Made by a program: the position numbers and the translations under genes
Shown: piece by piece, positions 49,630 through 59,097 of the stretch
Layout: every line of letters begins with the position of its first letter
How positions within the stretch are numbered: position 1 is the stretch's first letter
Source: Planosporangium sp963837285
Lineage (GTDB): Bacteria; Actinomycetota; Actinomycetes; Mycobacteriales; Micromonosporaceae
Assembly (NCBI GenBank): GCA_963837285.1
Contig: CAWIMS010000005.1
Coordinates: 248,001-312,000, forward strand
Length of the DNA: 64,000 nucleotides
Reading direction: 5' to 3'
The notes under the pieces: model-generated
What the model saw: the letters and a program-made list of their open reading frames with translations, nothing else
Told to the model about the DNA's origin: nothing
Databases searched by the model: none

Positions 49630-51243
49630 GTGAGATACCGGCTATTGAGTCCAGGCGAGTCGCTGATCGGTGCGGCGGCGCTCGCCCGTGCCGGCCTGGT
49701 CCGGCCGTACCGTCCCGACCGGTTGCTGAGCGTCGGGCTGCGGCTGGCCCGGTACGGGCTGGGGCCCGGCATGGGCGTCACCCTCGGTGCCGCCTGCTAT
49801 CCGGACGCCCCGGCGCTGATCGACGCCGACGCGACCGGTGACGAGGGCGGCGTGAGCTCGATGCGGCAGCTCGACGCGAGTTGCACGGCGGTGGCACGCG
49901 GCCTGGCGGCGGCCGGTCTGTCGGCCGCGGACCGGATCGGACTCCTGGCGCGCAACTCGGCCGCGTTCTACCAGGTGGTGGTGGGCGCATCGCGGTTGGG
50001 CGCGGACGTCGTGTACCTCAATCCCGGATTCCCTGCCGGGCAGGTTGCCGACCTGGTCGAGCGGTACGGGATCGGCACGCTGGTGTACGACGCGGAGTTC
50101 GCCGACCGGGTGCCGGCCGGAATCCGCCGCATCCCGACGACCGACGACACGGGCACGGGCACGGGCACGGGCACGGGCACGATGAGCGTCCCGGTGCTGG
50201 CGAGGCTGTCAGCGGCGTCGCTGGCCGCTCCGGCCCGACCCAGCCGGCATCTCATCCTGACCTCCGGGACGACCGGGACTCCGAAGGGTGTCGCACGCAC
50301 CGGGGGTGGCCCGAGCTCGGTCGTCTCGCTGCTGTCTGGCCTGCCGTTGCGGGTACGGCAGACGCACCTCGTCGCCGCCCCGCTGTTCCACGCCTGGGGC
50401 TGGCTGCACATGCTCCTCGGCATGCTGCTCAGCAGCACCATTGTGGTCGCCCGCCGGTTCGATCCCGAGCGCACCCTGGCGCTGGTGGAGCGGCACCGCT
50501 GTCACGTCCTCGTGGCCGTGCCCACCATGCTGCAAAAGATCATGGACCTTCCGGCGGACGTACGGCGCCGGTACGACCCGAGCAGTCTCCGGGTCGTGGC
50601 GGTCAGCGGCTCCGCCCTGTCCGGCCGGTTGGCGACGACGTTCATGGACGAGTACGGCGAGATTCTGTACAGCCTCTACGGCTCCACCGAGGCTGGATTC
50701 GCGGCCGTCGCCACCCCGGCCGACCTGCGAGCCGCGCCCGGCACCGCCGGACGTGCCCTGCCCGCGGTGAGCGTGGGCGTCGTCGACGGATCCGGCCGGC
50801 CCTGCCCGGCGGGTGTGGCCGGCTCCATCGTGGTTCGCAGCCGGGACGCCGTCGCGGCCGACGTCGCGGGCGCGGAGACCGTCCGGACGGGTGACCTCGG
50901 CTGGCTGGACCCGGCGGGCCGGCTGTTCGTCGGTGGCCGCGCCGACGACATGATCATCGTTAACGGTGAGAACGTCTACCCGACGCCGGTCGAACACGCT
51001 CTCGAACGCCATCCGGCCGTCGCCGAGGCCGCCGTCGTCGGAGTTCCGGACCGGGTACTCGGCCAGGCTCTGGTCGCCCACGTGGCGCTGCGCACCGGCG
51101 CCACCGCCAACCCGGAAGGCATCCGTGCCTGGTGCCGGTCCGAGCTGGCACCGTTCCAGGTACCCCGCCGTGTGGTCATCTACGCCGAGCTGCCGCACAA
51201 CGAGACCGGGAAGGTGCTCAAGTCCGCGCTCGTCGCGGCGTGA
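49630..51243 (+). CDS. Fatty acyl-CoA ligase-like AMP-binding protein
   Basis: 537 residues from GTG 49630, complete. P-loop HLILTSGTTGTPKGVARTG, LYGSTEAGFAAVATPADL, RTGDLGWLDPAGRLFVGGRADDMII and the catalytic lysine region ELPHNETGKVLKSAL are intact. The substrate is not obvious; medium/long fatty acids or an acyl precursor of the lipid locus are possible. A (Thr-Gly)n stretch at residues about 174-184 is encoded by five ACGGGC repeats. Confidence 0.9.
   Translation: MRYRLLSPGESLIGAAALARAGLVRPYRPDRLLSVGLRLARYGLGPGMGVTLGAACYPDAPALIDADATGDEGGVSSMRQLDASCTAVARGLAAAGLSAADRIGLLARNSAAFYQVVVGASRLGADVVYLNPGFPAGQVADLVERYGIGTLVYDAEFADRVPAGIRRIPTTDDTGTGTGTGTGTMSVPVLARLSAASLAAPARPSRHLILTSGTTGTPKGVARTGGGPSSVVSLLSGLPLRVRQTHLVAAPLFHAWGWLHMLLGMLLSSTIVVARRFDPERTLALVERHRCHVLVAVPTMLQKIMDLPADVRRRYDPSSLRVVAVSGSALSGRLATTFMDEYGEILYSLYGSTEAGFAAVATPADLRAAPGTAGRALPAVSVGVVDGSGRPCPAGVAGSIVVRSRDAVAADVAGAETVRTGDLGWLDPAGRLFVGGRADDMIIVNGENVYPTPVEHALERHPAVAEAAVVGVPDRVLGQALVAHVALRTGATANPEGIRAWCRSELAPFQVPRRVVIYAELPHNETGKVLKSALVAA
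50149..50178 (+). repeat. Hexanucleotide repeat (ACGGGC)5 inside the acyl-CoA ligase gene
   Basis: Five perfect units in frame, encoding alternating Thr-Gly in a surface-loop position between adenylation motifs. Copy-number changes would alter length without shifting the frame. Confidence 0.9.
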
Positions 51244-51400
51244 ACCGCGTCGCCGCCCGCGCACATCGAACTCGCCCTCGACGCCGCGCTGATGGAGGGG
51301 TACTGACAGTTGCTGATGGCGACAAGCCGCTGGTGTGATCGAGCCGCGGTGGGTAGCGTGCGAGGCTGAGTGATCCCGCCGCCAGGTGGGGAGGGTAGTC

Positions 51401-51652
51401 ATGCTCAGTGATGGCGAGCAGCGCAGGCTGGCCGACATCGAGTCGGCACTGCGCGCCGATGATCCTCGATTCGTTCATCGGCTCGAATCCCGCCGCCCGC
51501 GTCGCGGTACTGTGCTCGCGGTAGTCGCGCTGGTCGTCGCTGTGATGGTCACCGTCGTCGCCTTGGTGGTGCGTAGCGTGCCGCTGGCCGTGTTCGGGCT
51601 GGTCGCCACCGGCGGCGTGGTGGGTGTGTGGCTGACGCGCCGTCGCCGCTGA
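51401..51652 (+). CDS. DUF3040 family membrane protein
   Basis: 83 residues: MLSDGEQRRLADIESALRADDP is the DUF3040 start, followed by two hydrophobic helices (about 37-58 and 61-77) and a basic tail RRRR. GGGGAGGG is 6 nt before ATG 51401. Function unknown; common in actinobacteria as a cell-envelope-associated protein. Confidence 0.85.
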   Translation: MLSDGEQRRLADIESALRADDPRFVHRLESRRPRRGTVLAVVALVVAVMVTVVALVVRSVPLAVFGLVATGGVVGVWLTRRRR

Positions 51653-51817
51653 CCCCGCGCCACCCGTGGCCGCGCGCCGGCCGACCCGGCCACCCGCCCG
51701 ACGGCTTTGGCGTCGCAGGCCAGCCATGCTGTGTCAGCGGTACGGGATGGCCGCGCTCCCAGACGACGTCGTGCGTGAGGTCGTTCGGCTCAGGGCTCAC
51801 TCGGACACGACGCCACC

Positions 51818-53116
51818 TCAGCGGCGGCCAGAGGCGGGGGCTAGATAGCCGTAGCGGTCGCGGAAGGCGTCGGGCGTAAGGCCTGAGGCGTCTGCGATCG
51901 GGCGGAGCTTCTCCGGGTCTTCGAGGTCGTCGCGGTCCAGCCGGATCATGTACTCGCGGGCCACCCGGTACGAGTTCGACTCGATGTTCGCCAGCCGGAT
52001 CCGCACCCGCCCGGTCTCGGGGTCGTTGAATGACCCGAAGGGCAGTGGCACCATGTGCCCCTCCTGGATCGTGATCATGCCGCCGGGCTCGTCGCCCTCC
52101 AGCACCCGCTTCAGGTAGTCGACGGCGCCGTAGCCGAGGTCGCGGGTGTACTCGATGTCGAACGGGACGGGGGGCGCGCACCGCAGCTCGTAGCCGATGT
52201 TCTTGCCCTCCACCGTGACCTTCGCTCCTCGCTCCTTGAAGCGGTCCTTGACCTGCTTCGCCAGCAGACGGTCCAGCTCCAGCTCGGCCAGCCGGACGTT
52301 GCCGTGCTCGTCTCGCTCGACCTCCGGCATGGCCTTCTGGAGATCCTCCTGGGGCAGGCGCAGGCCGATGCCCTCGGCGAGCACCGCCACGCCGAAGGGG
52401 CGGCCGTGGGCGATCCGCTTGAGCATCGAGGTCTCGATGACATCCACCAGGCGCGACAGCCGGATGGGCTCGTCCCGGGGGAACTCTTCGGCGATGACCG
52501 TGAGAGTGGCCCCGGCCGCCTTTCCGATGCCCAGAGCCAGGTGGCCGGCCGAGCGGCCCATGGCCACCACCAGGTACCACCGCTGAGTGGTCATGGCGTC
52601 GGCCATCAGGTTGTTAATGAGCTGGACCCCCACGCTCCTGGCGGTCTCGAAGCCAAAGGTCGGCGAGCCGCCCGGTAACGGCAGGTCGTCGTCGATGGTC
52701 TTCGGCACGTGCGCCACGCGCAGGCCCCCTCCGGCCGCCTCCGCCAACCGGGACGCCGAGAACGCCGTGTCGTCCCCGCCGATCGTCACGAGCGCGTCGA
52801 TCCCCAGCCTCCGCAGCGACTCGAGACAGGCGTGCAGCCTCCAGTCCGGGTCGGCGGCGTCCTCGTCTCGCACCGTCGGGTTGGCCCGCGAGGTCCGGAT
52901 GATCGACCCACCCTGGACATGGATCCTCGAGACGTCAGTGATGGACAGCGGCCACGCCTCCTCGATCCGGCCCTCGATGAGGTGCTGGAAGCCATCCATG
53001 ATCCCGAGAACGTCCCACCCGGAGTTCCGGGCCTCGATCGTGGCGGCAGAGATCACCGAGTTCATCCCAGGAGCAGGACCACCGCCGCACAGGATTCCCA
53101 GCCTCACGGCCACCAT
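51818..53116 (-). CDS. pfp: PPi-type 6-phosphofructokinase
   Basis: 432 residues. The phosphodonor site reads TIGGDDT (Asp in place of the Gly of ATP-type GGDGS) and the next motif is PKTIDDDLP (Lys instead of the ATP-type PGTIDND). These are the established signs of pyrophosphate-dependent enzymes. MGRSAGHLALG and the fructose-6-phosphate site are intact. It catalyses a reversible, ATP-sparing glycolytic step, which would suit low-energy conditions. No clear box was seen upstream. An ATP-dependent activity cannot be excluded without assay. Confidence 0.9.
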   Translation of the reverse strand: MVAVRLGILCGGGPAPGMNSVISAATIEARNSGWDVLGIMDGFQHLIEGRIEEAWPLSITDVSRIHVQGGSIIRTSRANPTVRDEDAADPDWRLHACLESLRRLGIDALVTIGGDDTAFSASRLAEAAGGGLRVAHVPKTIDDDLPLPGGSPTFGFETARSVGVQLINNLMADAMTTQRWYLVVAMGRSAGHLALGIGKAAGATLTVIAEEFPRDEPIRLSRLVDVIETSMLKRIAHGRPFGVAVLAEGIGLRLPQEDLQKAMPEVERDEHGNVRLAELELDRLLAKQVKDRFKERGAKVTVEGKNIGYELRCAPPVPFDIEYTRDLGYGAVDYLKRVLEGDEPGGMITIQEGHMVPLPFGSFNDPETGRVRIRLANIESNSYRVAREYMIRLDRDDLEDPEKLRPIADASGLTPDAFRDRYGYLAPASGRR

Positions 53117-53189
53117 CGTTCAGCAACGAGGAAATCTTGACAAGCACACCGGTCCCGGGGGTGTTTGCCACCCGGCACCGGACGCTTCC

Positions 53190-53720
53190 CCGAGGGCCCA
53201 ACCCCGAGACTGCTGGTCTGCCCTGACGGGCGGCTCGTGCTCACCGATTTCGGCATTGCCCGGTCGGCCATCGTGGGTCCACTCACCTCGGTCGGCGCGG
53301 TCCTCGGTACCGTCAGTTACCTCTCGCCCGAACAGGTGGCGGGGCATCCCGCCACCCCGCTGTCGGACGTGTACGCCCTCGGTGTGGTCGCCTACGAACG
53401 CCTGGCCGGCCGGCGGCCGTTTGAGGGGCGACAACCCGCCGGAGGTCGCGACCCGGCGGGAGGCACCCCCGCCGCTGCCCGCGCAAGTACCACCGGCGGT
53501 ACGCCGGACGGTCGAGATCGCGATGGCCAAGGACCCCGACATGCGGTACCCGTCGGCGATCGCCATGGCGACCGCGGCCAGACACGCGGTAGCCGAGCCC
53601 CAGGTCACGATCACGGCGGCGGCACCCGGGCCTGACGATGCCGCCGGCCTCACGGAGTCCGCCGGCCGCACCGGCCGTCAGCCCACCGTCTGCGCGACGA
53701 CCGCCGGGCTGTTGTTGTAA
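53190..53720 (+). pseudogene. Ser/Thr protein kinase relic
   Basis: Encodes only the C-lobe part of a PknB-like kinase: GRLVLTDFGIARSAIVGPL (the DFG segment), GTVSYLSPEQVAGHPATPLS (SPEQ in place of APE), SDVYALGVVAYERLAGRRPF. The frame then shifts at a GGGG run near 53428 and continues as DNPPEVATRREAPPPLPAQV and MAKDPDMRYPSAIAMAT. The N-lobe with the ATP-binding lysine is missing, so it is inactive. No membrane segment remains. Confidence 0.75.
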
Positions 53721-53792
53721 GGGTTCGGCTCACCCAACCAGACGTTGCGGCTTGTCATGCCACGGTCACGCCGGCGTCAACACCGGCGGCCG

Positions 53793-54473
53793 CTACGGAA
53801 TGTTGACCACCGGTAGCTCGACGACGTCGTCGTACTCGTACGTCAGCCGGTCGACCACGTCCACGACACCGTCCACCAGCTCAGCCCTCTTCACCATGCT
53901 GGGGATGGCGGACCTGCGGTCGAGCTGTCCGGTCAGGGTGACGACCGCATTGTCGACCTGGACATCGACCCGCGACGCCGAGGCTTCCGGCCGCTGCCGA
54001 AGCTCATCGAGCACGTCGCGGCGGAGTTCGGCGTCGGCTTGCAGGAAGACCCGCAACAGATCGCCTCGGGCGACGATGCCGATGATCCGGCCGGCGAGGT
54101 TGACCACCGGAAGGTGGTTCACACCGGACTCGTCCATCCGCCTGGCCGCGTCGGCGACCGACATGTGCTTCATCACCGTCACTGCCGGCGCGGACATCAG
54201 GTCGCGAGCCAGGTCGCCGGACGCCCTCTCCCGGGCCGCCCTGATCCGACGCGACTCGAACAGCCGCGACTGCCGCGGCCTACCGGCGAACTCCATCTTG
54301 GGCAACAGGTCCGCCTCCGAGACCATACCGAGCACCAGGTTGCCGCCATCGACCACCGGCACAGCGCCCACCCGGCGTTCTTGCAGCAACGCGACGATCT
54401 CCCGGAACGGCGTGTCCTCCGAAACGGTCGCCACGTCGGTAGTCATGACATCGCCTACTTGCCACCGGGACAT
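53793..54473 (-). CDS. Two CBS domains plus BON domain protein
   Basis: 226 residues from ATG 54473. CBS1 (MTTDVATVSEDTPFREIVAL to GMVSEADLL), CBS2 (MSAPAVTVMKHMSVADAARR to GIVARGDLLRVFL), then a C-terminal BON domain (RVDVQVDNAVVTLTGQLDRR). CBS pairs bind adenosine nucleotides and BON domains bind phospholipid-type ligands, so an energy- or membrane-linked sensor is plausible. Related to the DosR-controlled Hrp1 type of CBS protein in mycobacteria, although Hrp1 lacks the BON part. A box-like site is 78 bp upstream. Confidence 0.92.
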   Translation of the reverse strand: MSRWQVGDVMTTDVATVSEDTPFREIVALLQERRVGAVPVVDGGNLVLGMVSEADLLPKMEFAGRPRQSRLFESRRIRAARERASGDLARDLMSAPAVTVMKHMSVADAARRMDESGVNHLPVVNLAGRIIGIVARGDLLRVFLQADAELRRDVLDELRQRPEASASRVDVQVDNAVVTLTGQLDRRSAIPSMVKRAELVDGVVDVVDRLTYEYDDVVELPVVNIP

Positions 54474-54551
54474 GGCACACCTCCTCATCTCACTTTCGAC
54501 GTTATTGTCTGAAGCCGGTAACCGGTCAGAGGCGATCGACCCGTGCCGATC

Positions 54552-54565
54552 AGGACCTTCGCCCC
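54552..54565 (-). promoter_or_regulatory. DosR-like box upstream of the CBS-BON gene
   Basis: On the minus strand it reads GGGGCGAAGGTCCT, one mismatch at the last base and the GAA core, 78 bp before the ATG. Confidence 0.5.
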
Positions 54566-54739
54566 ACCGTCGGCGGCGCGGCGGGAAATGCGCGGATCGG
54601 GCCGCACGACCTGGATCGGACGGGAAGGACAGCTCTGTGCAGGGCCGGCGGAACCGCGATCGGATGACAGCGGGCGCCGCCGCGGGCGACGGCTCGGCGG
54701 GACAGCTGCCGGCTGGCATTCCATAGGTACGGGTTCGCC

Positions 54740-56692
54740 ATGATCTCGAGGTACCGCCCGCCGGCCTGGCACGTCCTGAGGGCGGCCAGACCGAAGCCGT
54801 CAGCCAGACCGAAGCCGTCGGGCGAGCCGCGGCGCTCCGCGCCGTCCCCGCGCCGGTGGTGGCACAACTGGCTGCTGGTTTTCTGGGTTCTGACCACGGT
54901 CGCGGTGCTCGGCTGGTCGTTCCTGCTGTCGACACCGGCGGCGACAGAACTGTCGTACTCCGAGTTCGTCGCCAAGGTCGACGCCAGCCAGGTCAAGGCC
55001 GTGGTGATCGACGATCAGGGCGCGGTGACCGGGACGCTCACCGGCGGCAAGTCGTTCACCACCCAGCTTCCGACCGCGCTCGGCACCGGTCAGCTCGATC
55101 AGCAACTGCGCGCCCACAGCGTGGAGGTCTCCGCCACCCGGTCCAGCGGCTCGTGGCTGAGCGGGCTCACCGCTTGGCTGCCGGTGCTGATCATCCTGGC
55201 CGTACTCATCTGGACCGGCCGGCAGGCACAGCGCTCCTTCGCCGGCGGTGTCAGCGGATTCGGTCGATCCCGTGCGAAGATCATCGAAGCGGAACGCCCC
55301 AAGACCAGGTTTGCCGACGTGGCCGGCTACGAAGGGGTCAAGCAGGAGGTCAGCGAGGTGGTCGACTTCCTGCGCGACCCATCCCGGTACGCCGCCGCCG
55401 GCGCTACCGGGCCGCGCGGGGTCATCATGATCGGACCACCGGGTACCGGCAAGACCCTCATCGCCCGCGCCGTCGCCGGCGAGGCGGAGGTGCCGTTCCT
55501 GTCGGTGACCGGGTCCGAGTTCGTCGAGATGTTCGTCGGTGTCGGCGCCTCCCGGGTACGCGACCTGTTCGAGGAAGCGCGCAAGCGCGCCCCGTCGATC
55601 ATCTTCATCGACGAGATCGACGCCATCGGCGGCCGGCGCGGCGGCGTCACCACCGGCGGCCACGAGGAGCGCGAACAGACCCTTAACCAACTCCTCGCCG
55701 AGATGGACGGCTTCGATCAGTCCAGTGGCATCGTCGTGCTCGCCGCGACGAACCGCCCAGACGCGCTCGACCCGGCTCTGCTGCGCCCGGGGCGCTTCGA
55801 CCGCGACGTGACGGTACCGCTGCCCAACCAGCACGAGCGCGCCGCGATCCTGGCCGTACACGCCGCCGGGAAACACCTTGAGTCCCGGGTCGACCTGGAC
55901 CTGGTCGCGCGCGGCACGCCCGGGTTCTCCGGCGCCGACCTCGCCAACCTCGTCAACGAGGCCGCGATCAACGCGGTCCGCGACGGGCGAACCACCATCA
56001 CCCCACGCGACCTCGACGCCGCCCGGGACCGGGTGCTGCTCGGTCGCCGGGACGCCTCGAACGCCCTGCTGCCCGAGGAGCGTCACGCCGTCGCGGTGCA
56101 CGAGTCCGGCCATGCCCTGGTCGCCGCGCTGTGCGAGCATGCCGACCCGGTCGCCAAGGTGACAATCCTGCCGGCCGGCATGGCCCTGGGCGCCACCGAG
56201 CAGCTCCCGGAAGCCGAACGCCACCTCTACAGCGAGGCCTACCTGGCTGACCTGCTCGCCGTGCGCCTCGGCGGACGGGCCGCGGAGCTTGTCGTGTTCG
56301 GTGAGGGCTCCACCGGCGCTGCCAACGATCTCGGTGGGGCCACCCAGATCGCCGCCAGGATGGTCCGCGAGTTCGGCCTGTCCCCCGCCCTCGGCCCGAT
56401 CGGCTACGCGAGCGGGCACCTGGACTTTCTCGGCCAGACCCCCGACGAAACCGCGCACCGGCCGTACTCGGAGCACACCCAGCGCATCGTCGACGAGGAG
56501 GTCAGCCGGCTGCTCCACGCCGCCGAGCAGCGCGCGGTCGACCTGCTGCGGGCACACCGGCCGGCCCTGGACCGGCTCGCCGCGCTGCTGGTGGAACGGG
56601 AAACCGTCGACGGCGAACTGGTCGGGCAGGTCCTCACCGGCGAGCGCACGTTCGAGCCCGGACACCGCACGGCCGAACCGGTGGCGACGTGA
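54740..56692 (+). CDS. ftsH: ATP-dependent zinc metalloprotease FtsH
   Basis: 650 residues. Two membrane helices (about 43-62 and 146-162) bracket a short external domain. The AAA domain has Walker A GPPGTGKTLIARA, Walker B IIFIDEIDAIGG and the second region of homology RPDALDPALLRPGRFDRDV. The protease zinc site is HESGHALVAAL with a later aspartate in STGAANDLGGAT. This is a second-type FtsH beside the usual housekeeping copy expected elsewhere (inference). The N-terminal tail contains a duplicated RPKPS motif, encoded by an 18-bp direct repeat. It is divergent from the CBS-BON gene. Confidence 0.93.
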   Translation: MISRYRPPAWHVLRAARPKPSARPKPSGEPRRSAPSPRRWWHNWLLVFWVLTTVAVLGWSFLLSTPAATELSYSEFVAKVDASQVKAVVIDDQGAVTGTLTGGKSFTTQLPTALGTGQLDQQLRAHSVEVSATRSSGSWLSGLTAWLPVLIILAVLIWTGRQAQRSFAGGVSGFGRSRAKIIEAERPKTRFADVAGYEGVKQEVSEVVDFLRDPSRYAAAGATGPRGVIMIGPPGTGKTLIARAVAGEAEVPFLSVTGSEFVEMFVGVGASRVRDLFEEARKRAPSIIFIDEIDAIGGRRGGVTTGGHEEREQTLNQLLAEMDGFDQSSGIVVLAATNRPDALDPALLRPGRFDRDVTVPLPNQHERAAILAVHAAGKHLESRVDLDLVARGTPGFSGADLANLVNEAAINAVRDGRTTITPRDLDAARDRVLLGRRDASNALLPEERHAVAVHESGHALVAALCEHADPVAKVTILPAGMALGATEQLPEAERHLYSEAYLADLLAVRLGGRAAELVVFGEGSTGAANDLGGATQIAARMVREFGLSPALGPIGYASGHLDFLGQTPDETAHRPYSEHTQRIVDEEVSRLLHAAEQRAVDLLRAHRPALDRLAALLVERETVDGELVGQVLTGERTFEPGHRTAEPVAT

Positions 56693-56837
56693 CCGGCATC
56701 GGTCCGAGCTACCCGGCGGCTACGGCCGGCTATTCGATCGCTTCCTCGCTGCGAGAGTGCCATCACCGGTACTCCGAAGAGCACCGGTCCCTCGCGTCGC
56801 ACGACGCGGCTCATACAGGCGAAGGCACATCGCTTCC

Positions 56838-56851
56838 GGGTCGTTAGACCC
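56838..56851 (+). promoter_or_regulatory. DosR-like box before the USP at 56888
   Basis: GGGTCGTTAGACCC, a full and nearly perfect palindromic match, 36 bp upstream of the ATG. Confidence 0.6.
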
Positions 56852-56887
56852 TGACCGCGCGGGCCGTGTCGGGGTCAGGATCAAGGC

Positions 56888-57331
56888 ATGGCTGAGAATA
56901 CGACTCAACAACGGATCGTGGTCGGCGCCGACGGGTCGCCGCCGTCCAATCACGCTTTGCGGTGGGCACTCAGGCAGGCGAAGCTGACCGGCGCCGCGGT
57001 GGAAGCCGTGCACGCCTGGCACATCCCGTCCACCAACGGCTGGACGCCGATGTTCGACCTCGCCGAGGGCCTGAGCAAGGCCGGCGAGCAGGTGCTGGCG
57101 AACGCCATCGCCGAGGCGGCCGGCGATCATCCCGCGGTGACCGTCCATGCCCGGCTGGTGGAGGGGAATGCCGCCGCCGCACTCCTCCAGGCAGCCAGCG
57201 GTGCGGATCTTCTGGTACTGGGTTGTCGCGGTCACGGCGGTTTTGTCGGTGCCCTGCTTGGCTCGGTCAGCCAGCACTGCGTCCAGCACGCGACCTGCCC
57301 GGTTGTAGTCATCCGCGACGGCGAGGAGTAG
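56888..57331 (+). CDS. Universal stress protein, single domain
   Basis: 147 residues. RIVVGADGSPPSNHALRW at the N-terminus and the intact ATP loop GCRGHGGFVGALLGS at the C-terminus. A purine-rich AGGATCAAGG precedes the start. Its 3' end directly abuts the remains of a flavodoxin gene on the other strand. Confidence 0.92.
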   Translation: MAENTTQQRIVVGADGSPPSNHALRWALRQAKLTGAAVEAVHAWHIPSTNGWTPMFDLAEGLSKAGEQVLANAIAEAAGDHPAVTVHARLVEGNAAAALLQAASGADLLVLGCRGHGGFVGALLGSVSQHCVQHATCPVVVIRDGEE

Positions 57332-57499
57332 CGGTGCACCGAGCACCACCAGGGCGAAGCCGTCCGCCGGCGCACGCACCTCGTTGGCTGGCTTCACCTC
57401 GACGCGCGCACCGCCCGTACGCAGGACCGCCGCGATTGTCTCGGCCACCTGCCGGGTCGAGCCGCACTCCGTCGCGTAAGCGACCATGATCCGGGTCAT
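57331..57499 (-). pseudogene. 5' remnant of a flavodoxin-like gene
   Basis: Starts at ATG 57499 with GGAGGGG upstream; MTRIMVAYATECGSTRQVAE is a good flavodoxin FMN-phosphate loop, and VVLGAPL follows about residue 52. Beyond it the frame runs antisense through the USP gene and has no flavodoxin character. So only about 55 residues remain. A full-match box is 50 bp upstream of this start. Confidence 0.7.
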
Positions 57500-57549
57500 C
57501 ACCACCGCCCCTCCCCCATAAGCGTCTGTCGTCTCGGCGAGCGCCGGCA

Positions 57550-57563
57550 GGGCCGAAGGTCCC
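57550..57563. promoter_or_regulatory. DosR-like box between the flavodoxin remnant and a USP gene
   Basis: GGGCCGAAGGTCCC, a full match with GAA core. It is 50 bp from the remnant's start (minus) and 107 bp from the USP start at 57671 (plus), so it may once have served one or both. Confidence 0.6.
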
Positions 57564-57670
57564 GGCAGACACCGGCCGGTGAGGGCGCCGCTGAGTCGAC
57601 AGGCGCGAGGCGCCGGAGCAGACTCTCCAACGAGCGCCGGCAGGCAACCGGCGAGGACGGAGGGGCGCCG

Positions 57671-58555
57671 ATGAACGCTGACGGCGCTGCGCCGATCGTT
57701 GTCGGCATGGATGGCTCGCAACCGTCCTACGCGGCATTGGACTGGGCCGTAGCCGCGGCCAGGCGTCGGCACCTGCCGGTGCGCATCGTGCATGCGCTGG
57801 AATGGGCGCAGCCGGACAAGCCGTCGGAGGCGGAAGCAGCGCCGGAGTCCGCGGCACAGATGCTGGCCAGAGCGGAGGCGTACGCTGTCGCCGCCGGACC
57901 GGAGCTGGATTTCGTCTTTGAACTGGTCGAAGGCGACGCCGGCGGCGTGCTGGTCGGCGAGTCGTCGCGGGCGACGATCATGGTTGTCGGTAACCGCGGG
58001 CTCGGCGGCTTCGAAAGCCTGCTTGCCGGGTCTGTCGGCGTACAGACCGCGGCGCATGCACACTGCCCGGTGGTCGTGGTCCGGCCCCGAGCGGAAGCAC
58101 CGCCCGACGACGACCCGACCCGTCATGGAGTCGGCCGGATCGTGGTCGGTGTCGACGGTTCACGGCTCTCCGAGGCAGCGACCGGGTTCGCGTTCGAGGA
58201 GGCGTCGCTACGCGGGATCGGACTCACCGCGGTCCACTCGTGGCGGTACCCGATATCACCCAACCCCGCTGACATGGGTTCCGCCGTCTACGACCGGACC
58301 GACCTCGAAGATGTCGAGACCTCGGTGCTCGCCCGGGCACTGGCCGAACACCGGCAGCGGTACCCCGACGTGCCGGTTCGCTCGGTGCTCGTGCCCGGTG
58401 GTCCTGCCGCGGTGTTGATTCACGAATCGACCGGTGCCGAACTCCTCGTCGTCGGCTCCCGCGGGCACGGCGGATTCGTCGGTCTGTTGTTGGGCTCGGT
58501 CAGCCATGCGGCGGTCCATCACGCCGGCTGCCCGGTCGCGGTCATCCGCCAGTGA
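57671..58555 (+). CDS. Universal stress protein, tandem USP domains
   Basis: 294 residues. Domain 1: IVVGMDGSQPSYAALDW and GNRGLGGFESLLAGS; domain 2: VVGVDGSRLSEAATGF and GSRGHGGFVGLLLGS. Both ATP loops are intact. It parallels the USP at 7689 in length and motif order. Downstream lies the second copy of the ctpF/pncB2 relics. Confidence 0.93.
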   Translation: MNADGAAPIVVGMDGSQPSYAALDWAVAAARRRHLPVRIVHALEWAQPDKPSEAEAAPESAAQMLARAEAYAVAAGPELDFVFELVEGDAGGVLVGESSRATIMVVGNRGLGGFESLLAGSVGVQTAAHAHCPVVVVRPRAEAPPDDDPTRHGVGRIVVGVDGSRLSEAATGFAFEEASLRGIGLTAVHSWRYPISPNPADMGSAVYDRTDLEDVETSVLARALAEHRQRYPDVPVRSVLVPGGPAAVLIHESTGAELLVVGSRGHGGFVGLLLGSVSHAAVHHAGCPVAVIRQ

Positions 58556-58649
58556 CCGTCACGCGGCACCGTGCGGTGCGGTATCTACGATCGAATCACG
58601 GCCACCGGCAGTCGGCATGGTGGAGCAGCTGCCGGCGGCCGACGTCAGC

Positions 58650-59097
58650 GGCGACGCCGGACCGTCTTGTACCCGGTGTCGATCAGCAACACTATCGGCA
58701 ACGGCGAGGACAGCGAGCCCCCACCCGACCGGTGAGGGTCAGCTCTCGCCGAGCATGCCGGCGACCGTCGGTACGCCCAGGAAGACGGCCAGCAGCGCGA
58801 GTTCGATGGCGATCGCGCCGGGAAGCAGCCGGTTCCGGCGCGGATCCACCCGCCACACCGGACGGCTTCATTGCGACAGGCGTAGGCGTTGGCCAGTTGA
58901 CCGAGGACGATCGCCGCGAACGCCGTGCCCGAGGCCGTCGCGAGCAGCCTGCTGTCCGGGACGTGGCCTCACGTCCAGCCGCTGGCGAGCAGGATCGCGA
59001 TGAACGCGCCCAACGACGCGAGTACCTCGGCCGGGCCCACGATGCCGAACGCGCGGACCGCCACACGGCGGTCGATGAGCTGTCCGGTGCGGGCGCT
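58650..59097 (-). pseudogene. P-type cation ATPase C-terminal relic, copy 2
   Basis: Same segment as the relic at 48319: GQLIDRRVAVRAFGIVGPAE, then an in-frame TGA after LLASGWT, then frames carrying TASGTAFAAIVLGQLANAY and ACRNEA, and frameshifted remains of the last helices. More decayed than copy 1. Long stretches of nucleotide similarity between the copies (for example the shared AGTTCGATGGCGATCGCGCC) indicate duplication. Confidence 0.72.
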
